Shown: one piece after another, positions 24,313 through 33,644 of the stretch | Layout: every line of letters begins with the position of its first letter | How positions within the stretch are numbered: the stretch's first letter is position 1 | Source: Fibrobacter succinogenes | Lineage (GTDB): Bacteria; Fibrobacterota; Fibrobacteria; Fibrobacterales; Fibrobacteraceae | DNA: 64,000 nt | Direction: 5' to 3' | Assembly: GCA_902791475.1 (NCBI GenBank) | Contig: CADAWC010000017.1 | Location: 1-64,000 of the forward strand | Made by a program: the position numbers and the translations under genes | The notes under the pieces: generated by a model | What the model saw: the letters and a program-made list of their open reading frames with translations, nothing else | What the model was told of the DNA's origin: nothing | The model's database searches: none

Positions 24313-25329
24313 ATGAAAAAGACTTACGCAGTTTTATTCGGCATATTCATGTTCGCAGCTTGCAGCGAAGACAATCCGACATCGAGTCTCGACAACACTC
24401 AATCCACAAAGCCAGCAACACAGGCTACAACGGACTTCGGTGAAGGTTACACTTTTGCGATTCCGATTAAGTACGATGAGGCAACGAAGCGAGTTTATCA
24501 GGGAACGTACGCATGCAATTACCACCCCGATACAAAGACCTTCGCTTGGGAAGATTATCCAGAATCATTGGATCCGGGTTCTTACAAGATTGTCGGTGAT
24601 TCGCTTTGGATGGGGCCAGCCGAAAAGCAAGTTTCAGACAATCCGGACGAACAAGAGTTTCTTGACTTATACCGTAACTATGAAACGTTGTCGCTGAGCA
24701 ATGACCACAATGATATTTACGGAACGTGGAAAGTCACCGGTTGCAAAAGACAACTCGGAGAAACTGATATCAAGTGTTCAAAATTCATTGGTGGTATGAG
24801 CGGAATCGCAAGAACCATGAAGATTACCAAAGACTCCGTTTATATCACAACGACCGTTGATACGGACAATTTAGAACAAAATGATATCAACATCGGAGCC
24901 ATTTTGGATCGCAATTTTGGTTATGATATTGGCGACGCTATCATCAAGCAACTGCTTGTTGAAAAAACGATAACAAAGGAACCCAAAGAATTATTAAAGC
25001 AATCATTCTCTATCGGCAACCAACTCTTTGAAGTTGTCTCTGCTCCTAAATTTGATGCATCAGGAATGAACTACATTACAACAATGTCTAGCAATGGAAA
25101 GACTTGCACAAACGCACAAAGAATGGGATTCATCAACGAGAATTTGTGCAAAGAAGAAAGTGCAGAATTTCTGCTGAGCGACCGCGACAAAAGCGAAGAG
25201 CAATTCTACTATGAAGAAGGTCCTGTAGAAGGTTTCAAAATTGACAACAATAACGAATTCTACGAATGCACAAAGGGACTCCCGACAGAAGAAACAAAGC
25301 AATTGTTGAGCCAGTACGCCAAGAATTAA
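24313..25329 (+). CDS. Hypothetical lipoprotein
   Basis: A 338-residue predicted lipoprotein (lipobox 'MFAACSE', Cys17) with a short Thr/Ser/Gln-rich linker. The body has paired Cys and beta-strand-rich segments such as 'DIYGTWKVTGCKRQ', which recall lipocalin-like 'GTW' proteins, though I cannot assign a family. An AGAAGGG site precedes the start. The next gene begins 4 bp after its stop, so the pair is probably translated from one mRNA. Confidence 0.7.
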   Translation: MKKTYAVLFGIFMFAACSEDNPTSSLDNTQSTKPATQATTDFGEGYTFAIPIKYDEATKRVYQGTYACNYHPDTKTFAWEDYPESLDPGSYKIVGDSLWMGPAEKQVSDNPDEQEFLDLYRNYETLSLSNDHNDIYGTWKVTGCKRQLGETDIKCSKFIGGMSGIARTMKITKDSVYITTTVDTDNLEQNDINIGAILDRNFGYDIGDAIIKQLLVEKTITKEPKELLKQSFSIGNQLFEVVSAPKFDASGMNYITTMSSNGKTCTNAQRMGFINENLCKEESAEFLLSDRDKSEEQFYYEEGPVEGFKIDNNNEFYECTKGLPTEETKQLLSQYAKN

Positions 25330-25333
25330 TAGC

Positions 25334-26335
25334 ATGTACGAGATTTTCAAATTAGTCATTTCAGATATAAACATTTATGGGCTCTGCATTTTTTTGCCGA
25401 GCCTTTTGGCGTTGATTTTTACAGCAATATTCAGAAATGATAAAAAGAAACTTAAAATTATTTTAGCGACAATTCCATCAATCGTATTATGCTATTTGCT
25501 TTTTGTCCGTTCCTTTACATTTATATACATTTTCATAATCTGCAGCGCACTCGTAATTTTGTACGGAGCGTCAATTGCAGTCGGATTCTATTTTAGCAAT
25601 AAGAAAGTTATCCTTTGTCTCGTTGCAATTCTACTCCTCCCCTGTTCCCTTTTATTACTCACTACTTTTGAGTATTACGAACTCAGGGAACCTTTTGGCT
25701 ATATCAACGACAAAGATTTGCCGGACAGTCTTAGCAATGCAAATTTTGATTACGAGGTGAAACTCGACTATGCCGACGCATGGGGCAACGACCATTACAC
25801 CGTCTCTGTGCGAGGAAAGCACTTGACCGATTCCAGTGAAGATTCAATCGTTTATTGCAAACAATATAGAATGTGCACCGGTGTAACATTTGTTTTTGAA
25901 GATTCGGCAAGCAGCGACACACAATCCGTACAAGCTACGCCACGGAATATCTGCCAGTGGGAACCATTGCCACATGAGAAAAAAGCAACATTGCTTCAAC
26001 TCAAAAAATTGGCAGAGAAATATCGCAAGGAATACACATTTAGCTTTGTATTGGATGGATATACATTCGGTATCAATATTCTCGACTTCAAAAAGAAAAC
26101 GATTCGTTCTCTGGAACTCGGGAACGCGACAAATTTCGATGATGAAGTTCCTAACGCCAAGGAAATCGTCAATCTTGGACTTACCTTAATTCCGTTCAGC
26201 GATTCTGCAGACGTAGAGGAAAAATGCAACGACCGTCTGCCACAAATATTCGTAGAAATGAAAATTGATTCGACGCAAGATTCAACAAAGCAAGAAATTC
26301 GAAAACCTGAACGACGCAGAGCCACGAAGCGTTGA
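25334..26335 (+). CDS. Hypothetical membrane protein with C-terminal extracytoplasmic domain
   Basis: A 333-residue protein of unknown family. Four hydrophobic segments in the first 113 residues (about 13-32, 41-58, 62-85, 91-110) are followed by a soluble domain of 220 residues containing 'YEVKLDYADAWGNDHYTV' and ending in an Arg/Lys-rich tail. It begins 4 bp after the lipoprotein stop, which suggests a joint function. Both genes are AT-rich compared with the core genes further right. Confidence 0.65.
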   Translation: MYEIFKLVISDINIYGLCIFLPSLLALIFTAIFRNDKKKLKIILATIPSIVLCYLLFVRSFTFIYIFIICSALVILYGASIAVGFYFSNKKVILCLVAILLLPCSLLLLTTFEYYELREPFGYINDKDLPDSLSNANFDYEVKLDYADAWGNDHYTVSVRGKHLTDSSEDSIVYCKQYRMCTGVTFVFEDSASSDTQSVQATPRNICQWEPLPHEKKATLLQLKKLAEKYRKEYTFSFVLDGYTFGINILDFKKKTIRSLELGNATNFDDEVPNAKEIVNLGLTLIPFSDSADVEEKCNDRLPQIFVEMKIDSTQDSTKQEIRKPERRRATKR

Positions 26336-26371
26336 TCTATTTTTTAGATTTGAGGTTGAGGTTTTCACCAC

Positions 26372-28015
26372 TTGCCGCTCAATTTAATTGAACATATTCG
26401 CTGTCATGGGTTCAAGCGCCTGCTGCTTGCAGTTTCGGGTGGTTTGGATTCTATTTGCTTGGCGCATTATTTTATCAAGAACCGCAAAGCTCTTGGGATT
26501 GAATGGCTAGGGATTGCGCATGTGCATCACGGGCTGCGCGAAGGAACCGCAGACAGAGACGCAAAATTTGTGGAAGAATTTGCAAAGTCGCACGACGTTC
26601 CTTTTTTCTTGAAGAAGTTGGATGGTGAAGCGCTAAAAAGCGCAGAAGGATCGCTTGAAGAGAATGCACGATATGCAAGGTATAAAGCGCTAGTCGAGAT
26701 TGCTCTAGATCCTTCGACTTCGCTACGCTTCGCTCAGGATGACAGAGGGAGATTCCCGCTTACTTCGACTTCGCTCAGCACAGGCTCCGGCGGGAATGAC
26801 AAAGAAGAAGGGAGATGCCCGCTCGGCGTCGGGCATGACAAAGGACCTTCGGCTTCGTTACACTCCGCTCAGGATGACGCGTCTCTCGTCTCTCGTCTCT
26901 CGTCTCTCGTCTCCTATAGCCCAATCGCTATCGTAACGGCGCATCATGCAAACGATCAGGCGGAAACGATGTATATGCGGCTCAAGCGCGGGACAACGCT
27001 TGCAGGGCTGCGCGGGATCCAAGAAGTTCGCATTCTAAGCAATAGCCAGGGTGTTGCGGGCGGACAGCACTTAGGAGCATGCTCCTTAGTGCGCATGGCC
27101 ACCAAGGTGGGGCTGGCGTCTGAAGCCCCGCTAGAGGGGGTGATGAAAGACCGTGCAACGGGCTGCAATCAGGGGGATACATCCCCCACGCATCGTTTCG
27201 AGAATGACTGTTCTAGGATGACAGTTGAAGAAGATGACTCAGGGAGATTCCCGCTTACTTCGACTTCGCTCAGCACAGGCTCCGGCGGGAATGACAAAGC
27301 AGAAACAAACAGTCTACCGTCTACTTCCGACCGTCTACTGCCTACTGTTTCTCTTTATCGTCCGTTCTTGAACATCTCTCGCAAAGAGCTTCTCGCCTAC
27401 GCTCGCGAGAATGGTTTAAGCTGGTGCGAGGACGAAAGCAATGCGGATGTAAAATTCGCACGCAATAAAATTAGGCACGAGTTTTTACCGAATTTGGAAC
27501 AAGAATGTCCGGGGGCAATCCAACAGCTTTGCAAGATTGCGGGGCTAGCAGACAAAGCGTATGCAAAAGTAATCGCTAAATGCGAAAACGTATTTGCACC
27601 GTGTTTAAACGAGAAGGAGGTGCCCGCTCAAGGCGGGCATGACAATGCACATTCGGCGTTGCCTCAGGATGACACGTCTCTCGTCTCTCGTCCCTCGTCT
27701 TTCGTCTCATTAGACAAGAAAAAACTCAATAAAATTCTACGCGAATACGCGGATGCAGATCTGTCCGAAATGTTCCGGTTGTGGCTCACAGAAAAGGGTT
27801 TTCGGTTCCCGATTGGCTTTTTCTACGGTCCTAAGGAGCCTGCCCACGTGAAAATCCCGGTCCGGGCGGTTTATCGCCGGCGTTCCGTCGTCAAAATAGC
27901 GCATACTGTCTGGATTTGCGAGTTCAAGGACGCGCTTTCAGCCGCAAAATTTGTATCTTGCGAGAAGAAAGAAAAGGATTATAATGAATCAACCAAAGAA
28001 GCCAGCTCCGTTTAA
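26372..28015 (+). CDS. tilS: tRNA(Ile)-lysidine synthase with three in-frame repeat insertions
   Basis: A PP-loop ATPase that attaches lysine to C34 of tRNA-Ile(CAU). Core motifs are SGGLDS (residues 22-27), '[10 protein letters not shown]', '[19 protein letters not shown]' and 'WCEDESN'. The 547-codon frame is interrupted at about residues 112-183, 222-326 and 415-446 by segments such as '[13 protein letters not shown]' and '[12 protein letters not shown]', encoded by the same REP-like and word repeats found between genes. Removing them leaves about 338 residues of colinear TilS. All three fall at loop or linker positions when laid by eye against E. coli TilS, and none brings a stop or frameshift. 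The start is a TTG. The 3' end overlaps ftsH by 32 bp. Confidence 0.88.
   Translation: MPLNLIEHIRCHGFKRLLLAVSGGLDSICLAHYFIKNRKALGIEWLGIAHVHHGLREGTADRDAKFVEEFAKSHDVPFFLKKLDGEALKSAEGSLEENARYARYKALVEIALDPSTSLRFAQDDRGRFPLTSTSLSTGSGGNDKEEGRCPLGVGHDKGPSASLHSAQDDASLVSRLSSLVSYSPIAIVTAHHANDQAETMYMRLKRGTTLAGLRGIQEVRILSNSQGVAGGQHLGACSLVRMATKVGLASEAPLEGVMKDRATGCNQGDTSPTHRFENDCSRMTVEEDDSGRFPLTSTSLSTGSGGNDKAETNSLPSTSDRLLPTVSLYRPFLNISRKELLAYARENGLSWCEDESNADVKFARNKIRHEFLPNLEQECPGAIQQLCKIAGLADKAYAKVIAKCENVFAPCLNEKEVPAQGGHDNAHSALPQDDTSLVSRPSSFVSLDKKKLNKILREYADADLSEMFRLWLTEKGFRFPIGFFYGPKEPAHVKIPVRAVYRRRSVVKIAHTVWICEFKDALSAAKFVSCEKKEKDYNESTKEASSV
26705..26920 (+). repeat. Repeat insertion 1 inside tilS
   Basis: In order: a CCTTCGAC...GCTCAGGATGAC unit, a GAGATTCCCGC...GCGGGAATGAC unit, a GAGATGCCCGC...GTCGGGCATGAC unit, a second CCTTCGG...GCTCAGGATGAC unit, and a (GTCTCTC)n word repeat. 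Translated in the tilS frame, it adds about 72 residues. Confidence 0.85.
27036..27349 (+). repeat. Repeat insertion 2 inside tilS
   Basis: Begins with a palindromic GGAGCATGCTCC piece, then a GCTGCAATCAGGGGGATA segment shared with 15560-15770. A second copy of the GAGATTCCCGCTTACTTCG...GCGGGAATGAC unit follows, and it ends in a CCGTCTACTGCCTACTG word repeat. It adds about 105 residues. Confidence 0.85.
27614..27710 (+). repeat. Repeat insertion 3 inside tilS
   Basis: A GAGGTGCCCGC...GCGGGCATGAC unit, a TTCGGCGTTGCCTCAGGATGAC unit and a (GTCTCTC)n word repeat, adding about 32 residues in frame. Confidence 0.8.
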
Positions 28016-30086
28016 GAACAAGAATTTTATCATTGTTCTCATCATGCTCCTCATGCTTTTCGTCATGTTCCCCATGACCGGGAAAGATTCCAGCAAGGAT
28101 ATTACCCGCACCGAATTTTTAGCCATGATGGGCGACTCGACCAAGGTCATTACTGAACTCACCCTCCAGAAGACTCCCGATGGCGTGATTATCGAAGGCG
28201 CTTATGAGATGTCCCCGGAAGAAATCGCCGAGGCAAAGAAGAACCAAAGCGCGCTCGCGAGGTTCACTCGCAACAGTACCGATACCAAGAACAAGCATTT
28301 CAAGAGCCACATGCTCGAGATTTCAAACGAGCAAATTTCGACTTGGGAAGCGTTCAAGGGCGTGAAGGTCAAGGTCATTCACGAATCAACCACGTGGATT
28401 GATACGCTTGTGGCGTTCCTCCCGGCCATTTTGCTGATTGCGTTCTTCTACATCATGATGAGCCGTCAGATGGGCGGTGGCGGTAAGAGCCCGTTCTCGT
28501 TTGGCAAGAGCCAAGTGCGCCAGCTGAACTCGCAGAAGAAGACGACGTTCAATGATGTTGCCGGTTGCGACGAAGCCAAGCAGGACTTGCAGGAACTCGT
28601 TGAATTTTTGAAGGACCCGAAGAAGTATGACAAGCTTGGTGGACGCATCCCGAAGGGTGCACTCCTCGTTGGCCCTCCGGGTACGGGTAAGACGCTCCTC
28701 GCCCGCGCTGTCGCAGGTGAAGCTGGAGTGCCGTTCTTTAGCATGTCGGGTTCGGACTTCGTGGAAATGTTCGTTGGCGTGGGTGCATCCCGCGTACGTG
28801 ACTTGTTTGAAACCGGCAAGAAGAACGCTCCGTGTATTTTGTTCATCGACGAAATCGATGCTGTGGGTCGTCAGCGTGGTGCTGGTCTCGGTGGCGGTCA
28901 CGATGAACGCGAACAGACTTTGAACCAGTTGCTCGTGGAAATGGACGGCTTCACCGCTAACGAAGGCGTGATTTTGATTGCCGCCACGAACCGTCCGGAT
29001 GTGCTCGACAAGGCTCTCCTCCGCCCGGGCCGCTTTGACCGCCAGATTGTGGTGGGCCTCCCTGACCTCAGGGGCCGTGAAGAAATTTTGAAGGTTCACT
29101 TGAAGAAGCGCAAGGTTCCTCTTGGCGATGATGTCGACGTGAAGGCTATCGCTAAGGGAACTCCGGGACTTGCCGGTGCAGACCTCGAGAACTTGGTGAA
29201 CGAAGCAGCGCTCCTCGCCGCAAGGTTCAACAACAAGAAAGTAACGATGCTCGACTTTGAAGAAGCCCGTGACAAGCTCAGCATGGGTGCTGAACGCCGC
29301 ACGCTCCTCATGACCGACGAAGAAAAGCGCTACACCGCTTATCACGAAGCGGGCCATGCACTCATGACGCTTCTCTGCAAGCACTCCGACCCGCTCCACA
29401 AAATTACGATTATCCCTCGCGGACGCGCCCTCGGTGTGACCATGAGTTTGCCCGAACGCGACCAGGTGAGCTACAGTCGCGAATACGCCGAAGAACGCAT
29501 CATGATCATGATGTCAGGCCGTCTCGCCGAGCTCATCTTCTTCAACCACCAGAGCACGGGTGCAAGTAACGACATCCAGCGCGCGACTGAACTTGCCCGT
29601 AAGATGGTGACGGAATGGGGCTTCGACGAAGAAATTGGACCGGTCTGCTACAGCCGCGCCGATGGCGAAGTGTTCCTCGGACGCGAAATCAGTAAGCCGA
29701 AGGAAATGTCCGAAATGATGGCCGAAAAAATCGACAACGCCATCAACAACTTGATCAAGCGCATGGACAACAAGGCAAGAGAACTCCTTGAAGAACACAA
29801 GGACAAGCTCGTGGACCTCGCCGAAGCGCTGTTTGAATTTGAAGTGCTCGACCGCGAAGAAATCGACAAGGTCATGGCAGGCGAAAAGCTCACCGGTACA
29901 AAGAAGAGCCGCCAGTACAAGGCCATGGAAGAACTCGCCAAAAAGCGCGAAGAAGAAAACACGCCGCCGCCTGACCCGGGTGACCAACCGCCGGTAGCTC
30001 CGATTGCCGATGTGCAGCCGGCCCCTGCCCCCACCTCTACAACAGGCAACGAAACCGCAACAAATTCTGTGAAAGGAAACGAATAA
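27984..30086 (+). CDS. ftsH: ATP-dependent zinc metalloprotease FtsH
   Basis: A membrane-anchored AAA+ protease of 700 residues that degrades misfolded and regulatory membrane proteins. It has two membrane helices (13-31 and 142-159) flanking a periplasmic domain. Walker A is GPPGTGKT (230-237), Walker B '[12 protein letters not shown]', the arginine-finger region 'RPGRFDR' and the zinc site HEAGH (454-458). A Pro-rich tail ends the protein. The ATG at 27984 has an AAAGGA site and lies inside the end of tilS; an upstream TTG is unlikely. Order tilS-ftsH-folP-cdaA, with overlaps or short gaps, indicates an operon. Confidence 0.97.
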   Translation: MNQPKKPAPFKNKNFIIVLIMLLMLFVMFPMTGKDSSKDITRTEFLAMMGDSTKVITELTLQKTPDGVIIEGAYEMSPEEIAEAKKNQSALARFTRNSTDTKNKHFKSHMLEISNEQISTWEAFKGVKVKVIHESTTWIDTLVAFLPAILLIAFFYIMMSRQMGGGGKSPFSFGKSQVRQLNSQKKTTFNDVAGCDEAKQDLQELVEFLKDPKKYDKLGGRIPKGALLVGPPGTGKTLLARAVAGEAGVPFFSMSGSDFVEMFVGVGASRVRDLFETGKKNAPCILFIDEIDAVGRQRGAGLGGGHDEREQTLNQLLVEMDGFTANEGVILIAATNRPDVLDKALLRPGRFDRQIVVGLPDLRGREEILKVHLKKRKVPLGDDVDVKAIAKGTPGLAGADLENLVNEAALLAARFNNKKVTMLDFEEARDKLSMGAERRTLLMTDEEKRYTAYHEAGHALMTLLCKHSDPLHKITIIPRGRALGVTMSLPERDQVSYSREYAEERIMIMMSGRLAELIFFNHQSTGASNDIQRATELARKMVTEWGFDEEIGPVCYSRADGEVFLGREISKPKEMSEMMAEKIDNAINNLIKRMDNKARELLEEHKDKLVDLAEALFEFEVLDREEIDKVMAGEKLTGTKKSRQYKAMEELAKKREEENTPPPDPGDQPPVAPIADVQPAPAPTSTTGNETATNSVKGNE

Positions 30087-30095
30087 GGTCGCTCA

Positions 30096-31010
30096 ATGCT
30101 CCGCTCTCTATTAGAATCAAATCGTGCAATTTCCTGGAAAATTGGAAACGACATCATTCCAGCTTCGAGGATGCCGCTTGTCATGGGTATCGTGAATGTT
30201 ACCCCGGACAGTTTCTTTGATGGAGGCAAGCATAACACGCCTGAAGCCGCTTACGAGCACGCTATTTCGTTGGTGGAACAAGGTGCAGTAATTCTCGATA
30301 TCGGTGGTGAAAGCAGCCGCCCCGGGAGCGCTCCCGTGAGCGTTCAGGAAGAACTCGACCGTGTATGCCCCGTTGTCGAAGCGCTCGCACAGACCGCGAC
30401 CATTTCGGAAGACCTCAATAATCCGGGATTCCGCAAGTTCTACATCTCGGTCGATACGGTCAAGGCTAAAGTCGCCGAAGAATGCATGAAGCTCGGGGCG
30501 CACATCATCAACGACATCAGCGCCTGCATGATGGACCCGAAGATGATTGAAACCGTTGCAAGCACAAAGGCTAGTGTGGTGCTGAACCACATGCGCGGGA
30601 ACTTCGGGACGATGCAGCAGGACTTCAAGCCGTACACGAACGTAGTCCAGGAAGTTCAAGAAGAACTCTTGGCTCAGGTGCAAAAGCTCCTCGATGCGGG
30701 TGTCGAGCGTGAACGCATTTGCATTGACCCGGGTATCGGTTTTGGAAAGACTGTTCAAGACAACATAGACTTGATGAAGTCCGTGGACGTGATGCTCAAG
30801 GACGGCTACCCCGTTTTGATTGGCACGTCAAGAAAGTCCTACATCGGAAAGATGCCCGGGCTTGAAGCAAGCGATAGACTTATCCCGACCGTGACCGCAG
30901 ACATTATTGCCGCCCTTGGCGGTGCAAGCGTTATCCGCGTACACGATGTCCGCGAAGCAAAAGAATCACTTTTATATTTGGAGGCTTTGAAGTCCCATGA
31001 CGCTGTTTAA
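30096..31010 (+). CDS. folP: Dihydropteroate synthase
   Basis: A 304-residue TIM-barrel enzyme that joins p-aminobenzoate to hydroxymethyl-dihydropterin pyrophosphate in folate synthesis; the sulfonamide target. Motifs: 'MGIVNVTPDSFFDGG' , 'DIGGESSRPGS', 'NDISA', 'DPGIGFGKT' and 'GTSRKS'. It starts 9 bp after ftsH and overlaps the cdaA start by 14 bp. Confidence 0.96.
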   Translation: MLRSLLESNRAISWKIGNDIIPASRMPLVMGIVNVTPDSFFDGGKHNTPEAAYEHAISLVEQGAVILDIGGESSRPGSAPVSVQEELDRVCPVVEALAQTATISEDLNNPGFRKFYISVDTVKAKVAEECMKLGAHIINDISACMMDPKMIETVASTKASVVLNHMRGNFGTMQQDFKPYTNVVQEVQEELLAQVQKLLDAGVERERICIDPGIGFGKTVQDNIDLMKSVDVMLKDGYPVLIGTSRKSYIGKMPGLEASDRLIPTVTADIIAALGGASVIRVHDVREAKESLLYLEALKSHDAV

Positions 31011-31845
31011 GTTATTCGGCATCATTGATGTCCGCATGGCTGACATTCTGGACATTCTCCTCATATCAGTCATTCTGTATTATATCTTTTTGCTGTTCCG
31101 CGGAACGCGTGCAGCACAAATGATTTTTGGTGGTTTTTTGCTTATTCTCGCATGGCTCATTGCGCAGTGGTGGGAACTTCATACGCTTGTATGGATGCTC
31201 AGTAACCTCGCTACGCTCGGTATTATCGCCATCGTGATTTTGTTCCAGCCCGAAATTCGAAGCGCACTCACGCGAATCGGTCAGAGCGTGAGCAAGGTGG
31301 ACTTGAGAAACATCCTCTTCCACGCAAGCGGTCTCGATGACATAGCCCAGAAGATTTGCTCAGCGGTTCAGGATTTGGCAAAGACTAAAACCGGTGCGCT
31401 CATTGTGCTTGAAAAGCGCGTGGGCCTCAAGAACTACGCCGACACAGGCGAACTGCTCAACGCACGCATCAGTTCCAGACTTTTACGCGCTTTATTCTTC
31501 CCAAACTCCGCTTTACATGATGGTGCAGTGATTCTCAACTGCAAAGAAATAGTCGCCGCAGGATGTATTTTGCCAATGCCAACGGGTAACGCCGATGGAG
31601 ACGCCGGTTACGGAATGCGCCACCGCGCTGCAAAAGCACTCGCCGCCGAAAGCGATGCCCTCATCATCGTCGTCTCCGAAGAAACGGGTAAAATTTCAAC
31701 CGCTTACAGAAACAACCTGAGACGCGGCCTCACCCCGAAAGAACTTAAAGCCGAAATTTTCCGCCACTGGCATGACCTCTTCAACGAAGTGATTGAAGAA
31801 GATCAAGTCGAAGGCGAAAACGAAGCAGTCGAAAACAAGGTGTAA
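30997..31845 (+). CDS. cdaA: Diadenylate cyclase (c-di-AMP synthase)
   Basis: A 282-residue membrane-bound DAC-domain enzyme that makes c-di-AMP from two ATP. Three N-terminal membrane helices (about 15-33, 42-57, 66-84) precede the catalytic domain with DGA (175-177) and RHR (208-210). A GGAGG site lies inside the end of folP. Coupling of folP with a diadenylate cyclase is known in several phyla. c-di-AMP controls osmotic and cell-wall balance; no specific receptor is recognisable here. Confidence 0.93.
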   Translation: MTLFKLFGIIDVRMADILDILLISVILYYIFLLFRGTRAAQMIFGGFLLILAWLIAQWWELHTLVWMLSNLATLGIIAIVILFQPEIRSALTRIGQSVSKVDLRNILFHASGLDDIAQKICSAVQDLAKTKTGALIVLEKRVGLKNYADTGELLNARISSRLLRALFFPNSALHDGAVILNCKEIVAAGCILPMPTGNADGDAGYGMRHRAAKALAAESDALIIVVSEETGKISTAYRNNLRRGLTPKELKAEIFRHWHDLFNEVIEEDQVEGENEAVENKV

Positions 31846-31848
31846 TTT

Positions 31849-33099
31849 ATGGCAAACAACGAAAAAAAATCTACGCAGAACGCACAAAATGCACAGGGCA
31901 ACGCAACGAAAAAGAAAAACGGGAAACGCAATCTCGTCATCTTGGTTTTGATGTTCCTTTTGCTCATCTGCCTTTTTGTAGTGCAGTGCCAGCTCAACAA
32001 GGTCAAGCAGCAAGCGCTTGAAGAACAGAAGCTCTCGGAACTAGCCCTCCGCCAGCAACAGATTCTCGATAGCCTCCGCGCCGAGCAGGCCAAGGCCGAC
32101 AGCTTGAAGGCTCTCGAAGAAGCTAGAATCGCGGACAGCTTACGCCTTGCCGATAGCCTCCGCACGGCAGATTCGCTCGCCAATTTACCGAAAGTCCCGG
32201 CTGTCAACAAGGACAGTCTCAAGAATGTCCGCGACAGCATCCGTGCCTATCGCAAGTTCCGCAGGGATAGTCTCGCCCGCGTTAACGACTCACTCGCACA
32301 TATCGAGAGAGACCGCCAGGATTCCCTGAACAAGGCTCGCTTCGCCGATAGCCTCCGCAACTCGGACAAGGTCCCGCCCACTGCCGAAATCACGCCGCCT
32401 GCAGGCCGCTACTACGACCCGATCAAGCTCAAGGTCAAGTGCGACGAAATCAAGTGCAAGACGTTTGTTTCCATTGGCGATACGCTCAACCCGCAAGACG
32501 CAAGCAAGGGCTTTGAATACAACAAGACCGGTTCCGTGTTTTTCTACGCTACCGACTCCGTCGGTAACCGCTCCGCTTGGGAAGAAGCCAAGTACGACAT
32601 GGCAAGCGATAACATTTGCGGCAAGAACGCCTACCCCGTCCCGGTTGGCGGAAAGACCGTCTGCGTAGACGCTTACGAATATCCGAACCAGCCGGACGCT
32701 ACGCCGAAGGACATGGTAAGCCAGGAAGAAGCCGCACGCATCTGCAAGAACGAAGGCAAGCACCTCTGCACAATCGACGAATGGCAAGCCGCATGCCGTG
32801 GCAAGGACGGTTTCAAGTTCTCTTACGGTAATGGTTACAAGCAGAGCAAGTGCAACACCAACACGAAGGCAGCCAAGAGAAGTGGTCGCAAGGCTCAGTG
32901 CCGTAGCTGGTATGGCATGTACGACATGAACGGAAACCTCTGGGAATGGACAGCCTCTACAAGCAAGCAGCACCCGGACAAGTTCCTGGTCGCAGGTGGT
33001 GCATGGAACACCAACAACGAAAGTAGCTGTTCTGTAAGCAAATTCAGCTTCTATCCGCAAAACCAGTACCCGAGTGTCGGTTTCAGGTGTTGTAAATAG
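31849..33099 (+). CDS. Membrane-anchored SUMF1/FGE-like protein with DSL-repeat stalk
   Basis: A 416-residue type II membrane protein. A basic N-terminus and one membrane helix (28-47) precede an alpha-helical stalk (50-175) with repeated 'ADSLR' and 'RDSLA' units. Then comes a beta segment, and a C-terminal sulfatase-modifying-factor-like domain (about 250-416) with 'LCTIDEWQAACRG', 'YDMNGNLWEWTA', 'VAGGAWNTNNES' and the end 'SVGFRCCK'. The FGE catalytic Cys pair is not evident, so it is probably a binding or structural module. It starts 3 bp after cdaA and may belong to that operon. Confidence 0.8.
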   Translation: MANNEKKSTQNAQNAQGNATKKKNGKRNLVILVLMFLLLICLFVVQCQLNKVKQQALEEQKLSELALRQQQILDSLRAEQAKADSLKALEEARIADSLRLADSLRTADSLANLPKVPAVNKDSLKNVRDSIRAYRKFRRDSLARVNDSLAHIERDRQDSLNKARFADSLRNSDKVPPTAEITPPAGRYYDPIKLKVKCDEIKCKTFVSIGDTLNPQDASKGFEYNKTGSVFFYATDSVGNRSAWEEAKYDMASDNICGKNAYPVPVGGKTVCVDAYEYPNQPDATPKDMVSQEEAARICKNEGKHLCTIDEWQAACRGKDGFKFSYGNGYKQSKCNTNTKAAKRSGRKAQCRSWYGMYDMNGNLWEWTASTSKQHPDKFLVAGGAWNTNNESSCSVSKFSFYPQNQYPSVGFRCCK

Positions 33100-33166
33100 C
33101 TCACCGTTAAAACAACATTACATAGATTAGCTAACCTAACTGGAAAAAATTATCTAATTTAAGAGC

Positions 33167-33544
33167 ATGAAAACGAAACTTTTACTCTCCGCACTTTTAC
33201 TTTCTTCGTTTACGTTCTTCGGCTGCAACAATGAAAAGCCCAACTACACGGGTTACTGGAAAGGCGAAGCCGACATGATTTTCGAAGTTCTTACCGAAAA
33301 CAACGTTGATTACACCATCAGAAACGTGAACGGTGACCTCACTGCCAAATATGAGAACAACGCTCTCCGTGGCAAGAACTCGCTCAACATGGACATTTTG
33401 ATGCGCGTCAAGGGCGACTCCGCCTACTATGAATTCGGCGAAGACGAATCTGGCAAGATCGTGACGGGCTATATGAGAATTTCGAAGGAAGAATACGACA
33501 AGATTTTCAAGGCTCAGTCCGAAGCTAAGAATAGCTATAACTAA
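33167..33544 (+). CDS. Small hypothetical lipoprotein
   Basis: A 125-residue predicted lipoprotein with lipobox 'FTFFGCNN' (Cys20) and a compact beta-rich body starting 'YTGYWKGEADMIFEV'. No family recognised. No Shine-Dalgarno sequence is visible; TAATTTAA sits 4 nt before the ATG, the arrangement also seen at fabD and proA. A strong terminator follows. Confidence 0.7.
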   Translation: MKTKLLLSALLLSSFTFFGCNNEKPNYTGYWKGEADMIFEVLTENNVDYTIRNVNGDLTAKYENNALRGKNSLNMDILMRVKGDSAYYEFGEDESGKIVTGYMRISKEEYDKIFKAQSEAKNSYN

Positions 33545-33568
33545 TAAAGCCTCGATTTTATAGCAAGA

Positions 33569-33594
33569 AACCCCGGTTTAAAGCCGGGGTTTTG
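33569..33594 (+). terminator. Intrinsic terminator
   Basis: AACCCCGG and CCGGGGTT pair around TTTAAAG, with T and A runs on either side; it may serve both the lipoprotein gene and the convergent ABC genes. Confidence 0.88.
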
Positions 33595-33610
33595 TTATAG
33601 CGGGAGTGCA

Positions 33611-33636
33611 GCGCCCTTCGACAAGCTCAGGAACCT
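33611..33636. repeat. REP-like CCCTTCGACAAGCTCAGG unit
   Basis: A short inverted repeat of the dispersed CCTTCGAC...GCTCAGG type, lying between converging genes. Confidence 0.5.
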
Positions 33637-33644
33637 TAGCTAAG

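Noticed and set aside
26372..28015. tilS as a pseudogene broken by repeats
   Set aside because: The frame is intact through all three insertions and every core motif is present.
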